Part shown: positions 22,941-35,224 of the stretch, in pieces | Layout: every line of letters begins with the position of its first letter | Position numbering within the stretch: the first letter of the stretch is position 1 | Origin: Kryptolebias marmoratus | Lineage: Eukaryota > Chordata > Actinopteri > Cyprinodontiformes > Rivulidae | DNA: 64,000 nt | Reading direction: 5' to 3' | Assembly (NCBI RefSeq): GCF_001649575.2 | Contig: NC_051452.1 | Span: 8,880,405 to 8,944,404, forward strand | Translations under genes and position numbers: made by a program | The notes under the pieces: generated by a model | Database searches by the model: none | What the model saw: the letters and a program-made list of their open reading frames with translations, nothing else | Told to the model about the DNA's origin: nothing

Positions 22941-25900
22941 AACAAGTTCTTCTGCAGTTCGGGGGTCATAATGAGTTCCAGGAAATATCCAGCTCCAGTC
23001 CTCCCCTCCTCTTTTCTCTCTCCCACTGTCTCTCCTGCCGCCCGCTCTCCTTGCCAGCTCCTCTGCGATGCCACTGCCTCCCTCTGTTGTTGTTCTAAAC
23101 AAGCAGCAGGGGGTTGTGGGTAGTGGGCTACACTCATGCTGGGTGTGTGAGTCAGTGAAGGAGGAGAGGATGTGTCTCCTTCCTTTTCTTCTTTATTTTT
23201 GTGAACTTGGGGTCACCCGCTCAGCGGCACAGACTCTGCAGGTCGACTGACTCATATGCCAACATCACGCTCCGATTTACCATTCATGCAAAAGCTGCAC
23301 ACGAGCACAGGTAATTTAATCTGCTTTAATTCACAAACTTGTACATATGTAAACAATACATAAAAAGTGTGTTGAAACTGACGCAAACTTGTGTGTAAAT
23401 CTCCAACCTTTGATGCACTTGAGCGTAGGGAACCTTGGTCTGAAAGGAACAAAATTATACGGCATAAACATGTAAACAAACACCTACAGAAGCAGCATTA
23501 TAAATAGTGACACACGCTGAATGCATATGTTCACATGTGCAGAAAGTGTGTTTTCCTCGGCTGAATATAGTCTGGAGGTACGCCAACAACAAGAAATCAT
23601 AAGTTTATTGGCGAGGAAAGCTGTTTGAAGCAGCAGGCAGGTAACAGAAGGAGACTGTTACAGAGGGAAGCAGTTTGGGGGGGATGGGGGGGTTGAACGT
23701 AATTCACACTACATGGATTGAGATATATAGTTGTATCAAAGCTTTCTGAGCGTACAAGCAGAGAGGAAATGTGCAGCGTGGATCCCTGTTGTACACAGCT
23801 GTACGGTCCACAACTCTGCTGCAATACTTAGCCAAGGGATTATGGGGCCACCTCCATTTGCATAACTCCATTAAGGCATCTTAGGCTCCCTTTTCTGTCT
23901 CTATCAGGCTTGCTCACGCAGAAACACCTGTGTAGGAAAAGGCATAAAGATGTTACCCCTGTGGAAAGCAGTATTACTGTTTTTCACATTTATGGGATGC
24001 ATAATCCACGTTGGAGATGTAAAAAAAAAAATTAGCAAGCATACCAGGTGTGAAGAAGTGCAGAAAACCATGTGATACTTCGCAGTTCCAACGTGACTAA
24101 CAGTGATAGTTTCATATCAGATTGGGGTTCAGAAGGTTGAAGCAGTTTTTTTTGTGTCTTTGCCTCAAGCGAAGGAGTTCAAAAATCTGGGAGTCTTGTT
24201 TCATGACTGATGGCAGGACGGAGCAGGAGATGGATGGACGGATCAGGACCTCGTCCACAGTAATGAGGCCGTTGCTCGGGTCTGTCATGGTTAAACAGGA
24301 GCTGAGCCAAAAGGCAAAGCACTAGATTTACTGTTCACATGAAATATATATTCTGTTTATAATGATTGTGAACTGAATTGTGACATAAAGCTGGAAAGCA
24401 AAGATGGACTCAGTCCTACGACCAAAACAGTTTGGAGTCGGGATGTCAAGATCCCATCTCCTCTGTTAGGCCAAGGAATTAAAATGTAAAGATTATTACA
24501 ATTATTTAGCAATCTTTAGGTTTGTTAAAATAGTAGTAGTTGACCTCTTGGACCACCGTCACCCAAAGTTGGCCACCCAGCCGAGGTTGATCAGGCCTCA
24601 TTATGTGCCACTTTGCCACTTGGGTTTGTTTAAGGGTTAAGCTAGAATCAGACATTCAAGTAGATTGGTAGCTTGTCATATTGGTGGTACTTGGAAATTT
24701 TAGTACTTTTTTTTTTTTTTTTAGGTGGTACTCATTTTGAAAAGTTTGAGAACCGGTGCAGTAAAGCGTTCTATATGAGGCATAGAAGAGGTTTTAATGC
24801 ATGAGATGAACAAACTTGGAGGATTTTTTTTTTGTTTGTTTTTGGCCTGTGTGAGCTATAATTAGTGTCAGCTTGATGACATTGACACCTCAATGGATCT
24901 GCCACTGTTTTTTCCCTTTAAAACAATAAGATTAGTCTGCCGGAGCTCAATGGCTATAGATAGCCCGGCTGTGTGTGGTGCTAAGGAGAGCGATGACCCT
25001 GAGGTCGCCTCCCTCCTCTGGTGTCTTTATAGCGCCGGCCCCCGCAGTGTCCCCCCCTCCTTTCTCCCACTTTCTCTTCCCCCCTCGTTTTTCTTCCTTC
25101 CCTTCTGTCTTTCTCTTCTTCAGTGGCGTGAATCATGAAAGCGAGCCCTGTGTAGTCGATGGGCCTTTTTCCTCTGTGGCGCCTTTTTTGCAGAGAGAAA
25201 GACGGGAGAGATGAGGTATTGATTTGAGAGCCTCTGGGGGGAGAACAATAGGTCCCTCCACTGAAGCCACTCTGAAGCACAAACACCTTCCCTGAAGCCT
25301 CTCAGCGCTGGAGTAAGACCTGGGAGGACGAGAAAAAATACAAAAAAACACTTCTGCTTTCTACTGCTCCATCTTCCTCCACTTGCAGCTGGTGGTTGAT
25401 AGCCTGCAGGGGTGGAATGATGAAGGGGGGGTGAAGAGGAGGAGGCCAGACCTTGGCACTTCTCAGATCCATGCAGATCGACAAGCTGCACGGGCCAGAA
25501 CCCTCTGAACCCAAACTGAGCATTGCACCTCTGGGCCAATCGAACAAACACCAATACCCCAGAGGTCTGCTCTTCAAATCTGCCTGAAGGTATGCTGAAC
25601 TTTCTCAGCAAGTAAACCCAACCTTGAAGACATTCCTCGGTCGAACATTTACCAAGACGTTGGATAAAAACCTCCAGATTGAGCTGATTGATGACCGCGG
25701 AAGGTTTGGCATAATGTCACTGCAAAACCTGCCTGTGAAGTAGATGACATCATTAGTGGAAGACGGTGAAAGCAACTCATCTATCTTCCTGGTTTATGAG
25801 CCTGTTGTCCAAGGAAGGCAAGGGACATGGAAAGACAAAATAATTATCAGCTGCCGCAGTCTAGTAGAGGAAAAAATGTTTCTTTACTGAGATTATTGTT

Positions 25901-27069
25901 GTGACAGTAATAAATCCATTCTGTATAATCATTGTAAACATTAGATTAATAAAAATTGAATGCATCTACCCTTTTTGTAGTTAAAATCATCAGCGTCTCT
26001 TGTGTTAAGCATCATATTTCATTATTTCAGCCTCCGTGGGATAAACAAACTGGTGGAAAACCTCAGGGGAGCTTCGCTCGTCTATCAACTCTGCCAGTTT
26101 TAAAACTTAGGGCAGGTCATAATGCATGACTTTACCTCTTCTCCTACACAAGGAGCTATAGCCGAGGAAAGCCGAGGCTCGTGTGCATTGTTTATCTCAT
26201 TATGCAAAGAGGCCGAGAGATTCGAGAGGCCGTGGGGTGGCATAATCGGTGGAGTTCATTTAGAGTCTCCTATATGTTTGAACGTTGCTCATATTGATTC
26301 GTGTTTAAAGGAATCCTGATGCTTTTGAAAGACCAGGATGAAACTGGGGTCAGTTTGAGCTTGTCCAGTTATATTCTATTGATTATCCTTCCCTGTGCAA
26401 AGATTACTCAAATGCTTCAGCATTAAACACAAATTTATACTTTTATTGTAAGCCAAGATGGAACAAATCCAAACTTTGTTCAAGAAAGTTGTTTGTTCTC
26501 AGTTTGAGATTGAGTTGTCTGTTGCAAGGTGATGGATGACCAGCGCTGATTCATATCACAAAGCCTCCTATATAGGTTGCCCACAATGCACTGCTCCTCT
26601 CAACAGGAAATGAAAAAGACTCCCTTTTCGACGGCAAACTAAAAACCAGTTTTCAACTTTTCAATTTTGTCCGTCTCCTAAGTTCTGTAGGCGAACCGTG
26701 TCGAGACTCATAATGAATGTGTTTCATAAACAGACATCAAGGAGTGACCACCGCGGCCTTCAGACAAGGTTACTTCAGTGCATGGTTACCTGTTTGAGTT
26801 AGCCCTAACAACCTGCAGCTCGCTCATTCCCTCGGCCTCCCACTCGCCAATTTGGGTTGTTAATTTGGTGTAACGCTGTCAATGCTGTCACACTACCCAG
26901 CTCTGTGGTTTCCTCTTCTGGCGAAGCTTCAGAGACAAACTTTTCATCTTTCTTGCACTCTATTAGTCATCATCTATTTCTACTTCAGTCTGTTTTACTT
27001 TCTCTTGCTGTCCCTGCAGGTAGCCCAAACATGTACAGTATTGTCATTGCTTGTATCTGTATCTATTGG
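22941..27069. other. Long unique stretch, no gene recognised
   Basis: About 4.1 kb. A polypyrimidine tract lies at about 25045-25125 and an A/G-rich tract at 25395-25445. Overlapping minus-strand frames at 25120-25611 (up to 163 codons) resemble no family I know and probably reflect G+C content. T-runs near 24703-24722 and 24821-24831. Confidence 0.5.
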
Positions 27070-27280
27070 ATTTCAACCAGATTCTTGTTCTTTTAAGGAT
27101 ATTATGAACCGTAGATGTAGTCTCCCTACTATTTTTCTGAACTTGTTTCACTACTTAGATGCAGTTTTTTGCAAACAGGTGAACCCCTGCCCATCTTTAC
27201 TTTCAGAGCATATAAGAGATTCATAATATATATAAGAGAGTCTTTTTTTAATTTATATTTTATACAACGTCCCAACTTTT
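27070..27280 (-). mobile_element. Deleted Tc1-like element fragment
   Basis: GGATATTATGAACCGTAGAT and GTGAACCCCTGCCCATCTTT match the same Tc1-like family as the element at 4491-5834 (there GATGATATAATGAGCTGGAG and GTAAACCTCTGCCCATCTTT). The fragment then passes to a terminal sequence ACAACGTCCCAACTTTTTT, so an internal segment is deleted. Confidence 0.65.
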
Positions 27281-27524
27281 TTCACCATCATGGCAGACAT
27301 AAAAACGTTATTACAAGCTGACAAACGGATAAATTGGCCAACTAACCCCAACTGTAGGGTGCGGTTTAAGATATTTGTTGCTGAGAACAGCATACACTCC
27401 TGTCTCAACTCTTTCTGTTCCTGAACAACTGAATATAACTTTGAAACTTAAACTACATTTCTTCATTGTTTTGGACTTTTTGTTGCATAGTTTCAGGAGC
27501 CACCAACGCACTGGTTCATAGGTT

Positions 27525-27672
27525 TTATTTACAATTTGTTAGTTTAAACATTTGATATGTTTACTTTAATCCATTCTGACTAAAATGTGAGTTTGAGATT
27601 TGCAGATTATTGCATTCTGTTTTTATTTACATTCAGCACAAAGTCTCAACTTTTTCAGATTTGGGGATTTAC
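27525..27672 (-). mobile_element. Tc1-like element end
   Basis: GAGTTTGAGATTTGCAGATT, GCATTCTGTTTTTATTTACA and CAAAGTCTCAACTTTTTCAG match the right terminal sequence of the Tc1-like family seen at 5755-5834. It stops where family A copy 8 begins with TTTACAACCAATTACTTTTT. This is the same internal position at which the other Tc1-like copy interrupts family A. Confidence 0.7.
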
Positions 27673-27960
27673 AACCAATTACTTTTTTGGAGACAACAGA
27701 GTTCAAGATGGCTGCCACAGCCAGCTGACCTTAGCAAATAGAGAAGTACTAACTCAGACGATTTTCAGATGTCGATTTAAATTGTGGTGTGGTATTAGAT
27801 GCATCATTGGACATGTCAACCGCAGGTTAACTTTTGAAGTCAACTCAAGATGGCCGTCAAAGCCTACTGACCTTAACAAACACAAAAATAGCAACGACTG
27901 TCAGGTGTTACACATTCCTTTAATAAAAGGTAGGCCTTTAATTGCTCAATTTCCAAACAT
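27673..27960 (+). repeat. Family A copy 8, two partial units
   Basis: The first unit carries GTTCAAGATGGCTGCCACAG and CCAGCTGACCTTAGCAAAT. The second carries TTAACTTTTGAAGTCAACTC then AAGATGGCCGTCAAAGCCTA and ACCTTAACAAACACAAAAAT. The copy ends in GGTAGGCCTTTAATTG, the 3' tail. The 5' part is absent, replaced by Tc1-like sequence. Confidence 0.8.
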
Positions 27961-28029
27961 TTACAGTATTTAATAAAATAACTGACTGTAATTGGATTTG
28001 AATCTTGATCTGAATTGATTCATGATTTA

Positions 28030-28125
28030 GATTTGTGTTTTTTTTAATTATTATTTATATTCAGTGCCCTGAGATGACTTATGTTGTGAACTGGAGCTAT
28101 ATAAACAAACTGAACTGAATTAATG
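28030..28125 (+). repeat. Probable retroposon 3' tail
   Basis: TTATATTCAGTGCCCTGAGA then TGACTTATGTTGTGAACTGG then AGCTATATAAACAAACTGAA resembles the shared 3' end of fish LINE/SINE families (CTTTGAGATGACT...GCTATATAAATAAA then AATTGAATTG). Only the tail is present. No reverse transcriptase is visible upstream. Confidence 0.45.
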
Positions 28126-28529
28126 TTTCTCGCTAACCACACAAACAGGCACCTTACGGCCTAAAAGGAACCCCGGGGGTCATTTTGTGCTCTTTCGCTT
28201 CCTTTAGAAAGACCAAGATGAAGAATTAATATACCCCTCCCACAATCCCATCGTCTCTTTGTCTTAGGATTGTTTCTTCCCTTCTTCTGTCACGAGCATT
28301 TCTTCCTCTATGTTCCTCCTCGCTCGCGGCTGCATCACAGCATCAGGGCACCGGGGGGAGTTTTAAACGCTCAGGATCAGCTATTTGTCTTACGTGGGGG
28401 ACTCAAATGGCAGCAGGAAACGAGAAAGTGTGTGCGCTGTAAGGAAAGAAAACAAATCTTGGCAGGGTTACCAAAAAAAACATAAAATACTTAGGAATGT
28501 AGACCACCTGCTACCTTATAGGCCAGAGT

Positions 28530-29010
28530 GTTAATGAAGTTTTGGTCAAACCTTTAAAATTATATCTGTGATGCCTTGCTATATTGTGAGATCTTTTAGT
28601 GCTCGTAGTGTGTGTTAAGGATTACTGTCAGCTACTGCAGTCAAACTTCAGTTCAATATCTGTAAACTGGACCAAGTCATACCCATTTTTGTGCCTGGTA
28701 AGTCTGATAAGCTGTGAAGTTAATCAGTAGTGGAGGTACATCTGTTAATTTCTTGTAGTTTCATTAAATTCTTTCCATTGGCTCATGAGATATTTTGCTA
28801 ACAGGGTAGACTACAATAGTTGAAGACCGAGTTTTAAAAACAGATCTCCTGCGTTCAGTTAGCTCTGAGTATAAGCTGAGGGTGAGTCTCAGCTACTGCC
28901 ACACCAAATTTTAGCTCAACAGCTGCAAAATTGACTGAGTTTTAGTCGTTTTTGTAGTTAAGGTCGCTTAGCTGTGGCGGCCATCTTGTTAATCAGTTGT
29001 AGATGCGAAC
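28530..29010 (-). repeat. Family A copy 9, dimeric, reverse
   Basis: Two sets of blocks in reverse orientation. The first set has TTTTGGTCAAACCTTTAAAA, ACTGTCAGCTACTGCAG and GGCTCATGAGATATTTTGCT. The linker follows (AACAGGGTAGACTACAATAG, GAGTTTTAAAAACAG). The second set has GTCTCAGCTACTGCCACACC, TGACTGAGTTTTAGTCG and GGCGGCCATCTTG. This confirms the two-unit organisation. Confidence 0.85.
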
Positions 29011-30009
29011 GGGCACAGAAGTGTTCAAAAACATTATCCTCCATTTGCCTTCAGCTGTGGGTGATATATGGTGTGGAAACTCTTCTACTTTAAATGGCAT
29101 AAAAAGTCCAGAGAAGATGGAAGGTGGGGGGTGGAGTGGGGCGACTGTAAGGCAGAGATGGGTGGGTGGGTTATTAATTTCCACTATGCAGTATCATGCA
29201 GCTGGTGGCTCCAGAGCGCTGTTTGGCGGTAATGAAAATGGTCCAAGTTGAAGATTAATGGCTCATATAGATGGAGCGTTTAGACGGGACGACCGCCTCA
29301 ATCTGGACAGCGGTGACTAATCGCAACAGACGCGCGCACGTGTTGTGTCGCGCACATACAAAAAACGCATACGGACACACACCTTCTGTGTTACATCACC
29401 CCTCTCTCCCTACCCTGGCCCTTTACCCCCCACCCCCCACCCCTCGTTTCTCCTGCACATGTTGGTGTGAATTGTGCAGAGGTCAGAGTTCAAGGCTTGC
29501 GGAGAATTATCTTGATTTATGCCGTCTAAGCTCAGCGCTGGTCCTGCTGCACGGTGTGGCAGGCGGTCAGTGGACCATGGGGCCTCTGACATCCAGGGGT
29601 GAGGTTTCCCCCTCTAGCCTCCATCTTTTTATTTTTTCACTACTAATGGCGCTGACAGACCCACCGCATCATCAAGGTGGACAAATGGGCTTGCCAGCAG
29701 CCTTCAATTTGTCCTCCTGGGAAGCTGAAGGTGCATCATATATATCTCTAAAGCCACCCAATAACGGTGCGAGTAACGTTTTTTTTTAAGGAACTGACTG
29801 GGAAGCTTCACAATGCCTGTTTGGGGTGTTATGGCAGCAAAGGTTGACGGTGCAGCTGTGGTTTTAACCGTCGTGGGTTCAGCACCAGGAGAACAGCAAA
29901 TAAAACGTTTTCATCAAGACACAGATCCAATCTGGTTAAATGTATTAGTTTGACATGAGCACATCCTGGTGCAGCTAATCACATTGAAGGTTTTAAAGTC
30001 AGTCAGGGC
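29011..30009. other. Unique stretch
   Basis: No gene recognised. G-rich clusters at about 29121-29145 and a C-rich run at 29427-29445. A plus-strand open frame at 29271-29789 (172 codons) has no recognisable domains and crosses C-rich simple sequence; I regard it as chance. Confidence 0.5.
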
Positions 30010-30255
30010 AGTCAACCTGATTCAAGATGGCTGCCATAGCCAACTGACCTTCAAAAAATACAAGGCTCAACCATTTCTACAGATATTGGCCTAAAATTTG
30101 ATGGGGTTGTAGCTGAGAGTCATATCAAACACATACTTTATGCAATATCGCATGTGATCGCAAATGTTATTGTTTTGCCAAAATGGCTACAACACCATCA
30201 TTTGTCAACATACTGTAAGATGATCTGAATTTAAAACTCTTACATGAAGTTTTAT
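30010..30255 (+). repeat. Family A copy 10
   Basis: CTGATTCAAGATGGCTGCCA, TTGTAGCTGAGAGTCATATC, GCAATATCGCATGTGATCGC, ACACCATCATTTGTCAACAT and AGATGATCTGAATTTAAAAC in order. The 5' leader and terminal palindrome are missing. Confidence 0.85.
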
Positions 30256-33200
30256 AATATCTATTCTTTCACAGAATGCTGGACCTAATTCAGATAAGGA
30301 TTTTATCCATAATACATAACAGCAGCAAACACCTTTCAGACAGAACCTTAAACTCATCGACCCAATATTGTTTGTTCTGGAAATCTAGCACCACTTTTTT
30401 GTCCTTAGACTATAAGAAGTTATCCTTTGGAAATACTGGGGCTTTCTTGGTTCGCTTGAGTGATTCAGAATCAGCTTGAAATCTGAAGGAATTGGAAGAC
30501 ATATCAGTGTTCTCAGTATCTAATTAATACTTCTAACTGAACAAATTTTTCGGAACAGCGTTCATCTAATCCTGACAGTGTTTTCAGCCTTTTCCATGTT
30601 AAGTCTCCTCATGATAACATTTAGTTGTTTTTTGTTGGAACCGTCTCTTCAGCAACAACACTCCAGCAGCCTCTGTGTTTAAGTTGGAGGATTTAATCTG
30701 GTCTAGTCTTTCAGAACCTGACCACAGTCCAGACGCCGGCCAAGAATTGCTTCTAAATGGCTTCTTGCCACAAAGAACCAAAACCAGAAGAGTTGCGTGT
30801 TATTTTCTGTCATATTGTAAATGTTCACACTTCAGCTTCTTAAAAAGTCAACAAGAAACCATGTTGAGACATGCCCCAAAACAAAGAAACCATGTTGACC
30901 TTCCACCAATCAAGTAAAGTGATTTATTATATTTAAACAGGAAGCACCTGCATTCCCACAATGTAAGACCAGTTTTGTGAATTACCTCAAAGTTTCCAAC
31001 TTAGGAAATGAAAGCTGATCATACGTCATGGTATGCTGTCTCTGGAGAGTTCTCCTCTCTGAGAATTAAAATATTTCTAATAATATTTCTCGCCCTCTGC
31101 CTTTTCATATTAGCTAAAGTTTAACCTCTACTCTTTTTGCATTCAGTCAATTTTTTGTTATTTTTTGTAATTTTCTCAATGGAACAATGTCCATGTAACT
31201 ACATGAACGTTCTTAGGTCTGCTGAGGCGGATAAATGTAGTTTTTGTTACGAAAGCACATCGATTAATTCTGACACTTTAACAGGAAGTGCTGAGTTTTG
31301 CTCTTCAGTGCAGTTTTCAGGTTAGCAAAGAAGTGTAATAACCAACGTGGTCCAAACAGGGTTGCCAACTTTCAGAAACTGGAGAGATAAAAGGAAAACT
31401 GACTGGACAGGGTGGTTTATCTACATATTTAGTTGAGAGACGCAGCTTCTACTTAAAGACATCAAAGAACACTGAATTCCTTATTTTAAGAGACGGACAA
31501 AAGCTCTTTCACCTAACTGTCATTTGAAGCTGCGACCCCCCCCCCCCCNNNNNNNNNNNNNNNNNNNNNNNNNNNNNNNNNNNNNNNNNNNNNNNNNNNN
31601 NACAGCCTTTTTTTGGATAACGAGCTGGTTTCATAAAAGACAACTTTCTCACGGACTAATAGGGAAAACAAGTTCTCCAGCATTTTCCTTTAACTTCTTT
31701 TTGCTTGAGTTAGCGTGTAGGTAGATTTATTATTATCTGTATGGCCCAGTACCAAATGATTCTTTGGCCTGGTGGTTGATGAGCCCCGGTACAAAAAGTG
31801 AACCCAGTCCTGTTTAAATCTTTCCACCTCGTGTCAGAATGCTGTGTATAATTTATGCTGTTGTCACGAGTTCCTCTCACGGTGCAGGAATGCAATTATC
31901 CACACATCCACCACACATAATCATCCTTTCTGTGTTTGTGCTCATTCCCCATCATTGTTCCGACTCTTGTCTTCTGCTCTGAGCGTATTTACACTGTGCC
32001 TACCCTCCCATGTAGACTGAGCGATTACATCCATACCTGGCCGTGTTTGCACGGCGAGTCCCCCCCCCCCTCTTCCTTCCCCATCCATCTGATCAGACAC
32101 TGACACGTGGGTGAGTGTTTGCTGTCAGCGTGGAAAATGAGAGCAGCCGTGTCAGATTTATCATGCCTCCACTACCAGTCCCCCCCCCGCCGCCGCCCTG
32201 AACCCTGGGCTGGCTGCTGGCGTGACTACTCATGCACAGATGTGTTCGAGGTGTGTATATTCTTGCCAACTCCCTGACAGCGTGACATGAAAATCTATTT
32301 GTTTTTACGTTGTAAGAGAAGACCATTTGTGGGAAGAACGGGGACCATAAACTCCATCCAAACCTCATCTTTTACAGTCTTACCCCCCCCCCCCAACAAA
32401 TTGGACGTCCTCAACCACTACTGCTGCTGCCGGCTCTTTTTTTCTCAGCTTGCCCTTCCGCCTGGCCTCTCTTCTGAAGCCTGTCATCCTTTTTATCCAT
32501 CGCTTCTTTAGTCGTCCCACAGAGGGGAGAGGGTGAAGGTGTTTCGGTTACGTGGCGGTGACTTTGACAGGAGCCTATTTACTTGTGAGGCTTTGACTGG
32601 TTTAAAGGTGGGAAGAGCACGACGACACAGAAAACGGAGCTTGACAGGAGTACCTTGTTCTTGGCAACGTTGAGGGAATCTGCCACATTGAAGGGGAGAG
32701 GAGGAGAAGAACAAGAGCCAATGCTGAGTCAGCACCGCAGTATGGATTTTCATTTCTCTCCCCTTCGAAGGTTCCTAATCCTCCTCCCCTTTGGCTCTCA
32801 GAGTCAGAACCAGTCCCACCAAATGAAGTTCCCAGTCCACAAATCTAATTTCTCCCCTTCTTGGTGAAAATATAGCGACTCGAAGGGGGGGTGGGGTGAG
32901 CATTAGATTCCACCTGCCACATAATATCTACCGAGCCATGGCTCTAAAGAAATCACCCTCCTTTTGAAAGAAAACGACAAATTGTGTTTGCACGTCGGTG
33001 AAGGAGCCGAACGAGGGCTGTGTTTCCACTGCGGCGTGTCCTCCGAGACGGAAACTTTTCATTCTCATCTTGAGGAGGTTGAGGAAAGATTTGCACGGGA
33101 ATTCATAAAAGTATCGGCAGGTTGGTAAATATTTAAAGCCGCTAAGATATTTGCGGTACGGAGGGGGAAAAATAAGACCCGAAGGCCAGAAGCAGCCCTT

Positions 33201-33477
33201 GAGCCATCTTGATCCAGCATTTTCATAAAAAAAACAAAACTTGGAATAAATGCAAACCAAGATTTGGTAATAACTTTCAAAGAATGTTGAAACAAACTCT
33301 ATGCTGCCTTTTTTTTTTTTAACTAAAATAGGTCTAAAAGTTTTTCAAGTCAAAAGTAAGACTGACAAACATTGTCAAAAGATGTTCAAGAAAAAATAAT
33401 AATGTTGCATTTTTATTCAGTGTTTTTGTCATTGGCTAAATATCTCTCAGGAATCTTTAATTGAACTTTTATGAAAA
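30256..33477. other. Long unique stretch with one gap
   Basis: About 3.2 kb without recognised genes or dispersed repeats. A 53-base gap at 31549-31601 is preceded by poly-C. Further C-runs at 32060-32070, 32180-32188 and 32383-32394. The part at 32930-33200 is unique and balanced. Confidence 0.5.
31537..31601. other. Poly-C tract running into a 53-N gap
   Basis: C-run (about 31537-31548) followed directly by N bases 31549-31601. The gap size may be an estimate. Confidence 0.95.
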
Positions 33478-33975
33478 CACAAATGGGTATAATTCAGTCA
33501 GTTTTACAAAAAAATTAGCTAAAGTTTAGATTTTAAGTAGCTGAGAGACATTCCCAGCACATACTAACAGAAAACATGAGATGTTTGTTTAAAACCTTGG
33601 CATTATCTATAGGAGTAAACCCTGTCTGTTAGCAAAATATCTCATGATCGACTGAACAGGTTTAAATGAAATCTTAAGGAAATACTCTTTAAATATATAT
33701 CTACAAGGCCTCCACAGCTAATGAACTTAAGCCAACACAAAAATAGCGAGAAATGAGTTGATTTTACAGACAGTGAGCTAAAACTTGATGTGGTAATAGC
33801 TGAGAGTCATTCACAACACATATTTCGAGTGGTAATAGATCACACAAGATATTGCGCAGCATTGTGCGTAAAGTTATTTTTATTCAACATAAGATGTTAA
33901 TTTAAAACTGGCCTGAAAGGTGTGGGCGATACGCATCTCTTTAATAACTGCCAGGCCTTTAATTTGGTGAACATT
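33478..33975 (+). repeat. Family A copy 11, dimeric
   Basis: The partial first unit has TATAATTCAGTCAGTTTTAC and TAGCTGAGAGACATTCCCAG. It runs through the linker (TTTAAAACCTTGGCATTATC, AGGAGTAAACCCTGTCTG) into a second TTAGCAAAATATCTCATGAT. The second unit continues to GATACGCATCTCTTTAATAA and GCCAGGCCTTTAATTTGG. Confidence 0.85.
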
Positions 33976-35224
33976 TGAGGTTTAAATCAACTGACACAAG
34001 TTTTATTTAACAGGTAATATGTTTAATATGCTATTTTGAGCAAGCACTGAACTAGGCTATACATATTAAAGCAAAGCAGCCATGAAAGAATAGTCTTACA
34101 AGGCATTCAATAAGCTACCAGTTTGCAACAGATGGGTGTATTTTTGCAGATGATGTGATGCTGTGTGTGATAAATGCAGGTACATACGGAGTCCATGTTC
34201 CAGTTCAGCTTTGTGACCCTTCAGTCCCTTTAACTCAGTCAAAACGGCCCTATGGGGGCAAAAAAAAACTGTTGCCCACCTGTGAGCCAAGAATATGCAG
34301 AACAAATACCGACGCATCCCCCGTAGACATCCAGGTTTTAAAGCCCAGATGGATAAGGCCTCGCTGCTGATAACCGAGCTCGTGTGTAGCTGGAGACTGT
34401 GCTGTCTAATTACTCCAACCGGGAGCAGCGGTGGGCTGGGCTATTCATTTCCACGGTAAAATAGCCCAGATAACGCGTCGTTTTTTTTTTGTTCTACAGT
34501 ATCGCAGGGGCCAGTGATTGAATTACAGAGCATCCCCCGGTGACTAAGAGGCAGTAATTACAACGTAATTTAAGATTACATTATTAACTGTCTGACTTTA
34601 TTAGAATGTAACTTCACCTCTGCAGTTAGTTACATCCTTATCATAAAAAAAGAAGAAGATGATTAAGGGAAAGAGGAAATTGCCACAATTGTCCCTTTGT
34701 AAGTGCGAGTGTGCCTGGCTTATTAGCAGCACAGCAGAGGGACCGAGCCACGGGAGGATTTCACGGCGGTGTTTTGACAAGGCTTTGCATGGAAGGAAAA
34801 CGATGTAGAAACTGTGCTCTTGGCCCGTTTCCTCTCACTGTGCTTGTTTAATGTCAGGGAAAAAAAGCTCTACAACAAATACAGTCTAATCTCTTTAGCC
34901 ACTTTCCTTTACTTGTTTTCTGAAGAAGCTGTGAATTTGTTACGTAAACAAATCTAGAGGTATTTGCAGAAGCTGTGACCCTTTATTTTATATTTTACTG
35001 TACTTTTGTCTCAGCTTCTGTTCCTTTCTGTCTTTATATGTAAAAGAAACACTTGAAGTCCAAATATTAAGGATTTCTAACCTGCATAAACCCCTTTATT
35101 GAAGATTTTTATTCATCTTTTGGTCAGTATTTAGTTTGAAACACCTCAATTTGGATCATTAAACAAAAAGGGGAGAATGCATTTTTTTTTTACTCTATAA
35201 AAGCTAAAGTTGAGATTATTGCCC
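33976..35224. other. Unique stretch, possible conserved non-coding DNA
   Basis: No gene recognised. The part at about 34340-34640 includes TCTAATTACTCC, GTAATTACAACGTAATTTAA and other homeodomain-like AT motifs in repeat-free sequence. Confidence 0.45.

Noticed and set aside
25120..25611. 163-codon minus-strand frame
   Set aside because: Two other frames are open on the same strand in the same place. No family resemblance.
29271..29789. 172-codon plus-strand frame
   Set aside because: Crosses a C-rich tract, shows no domain, and no splice or promoter context supports it.
29840..29895. GGGTTCAGCACC, similar to a tRNA B-box
   Set aside because: No A-box at the right distance and no cloverleaf could be drawn. 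Not a tRNA or tRNA-type SINE head.
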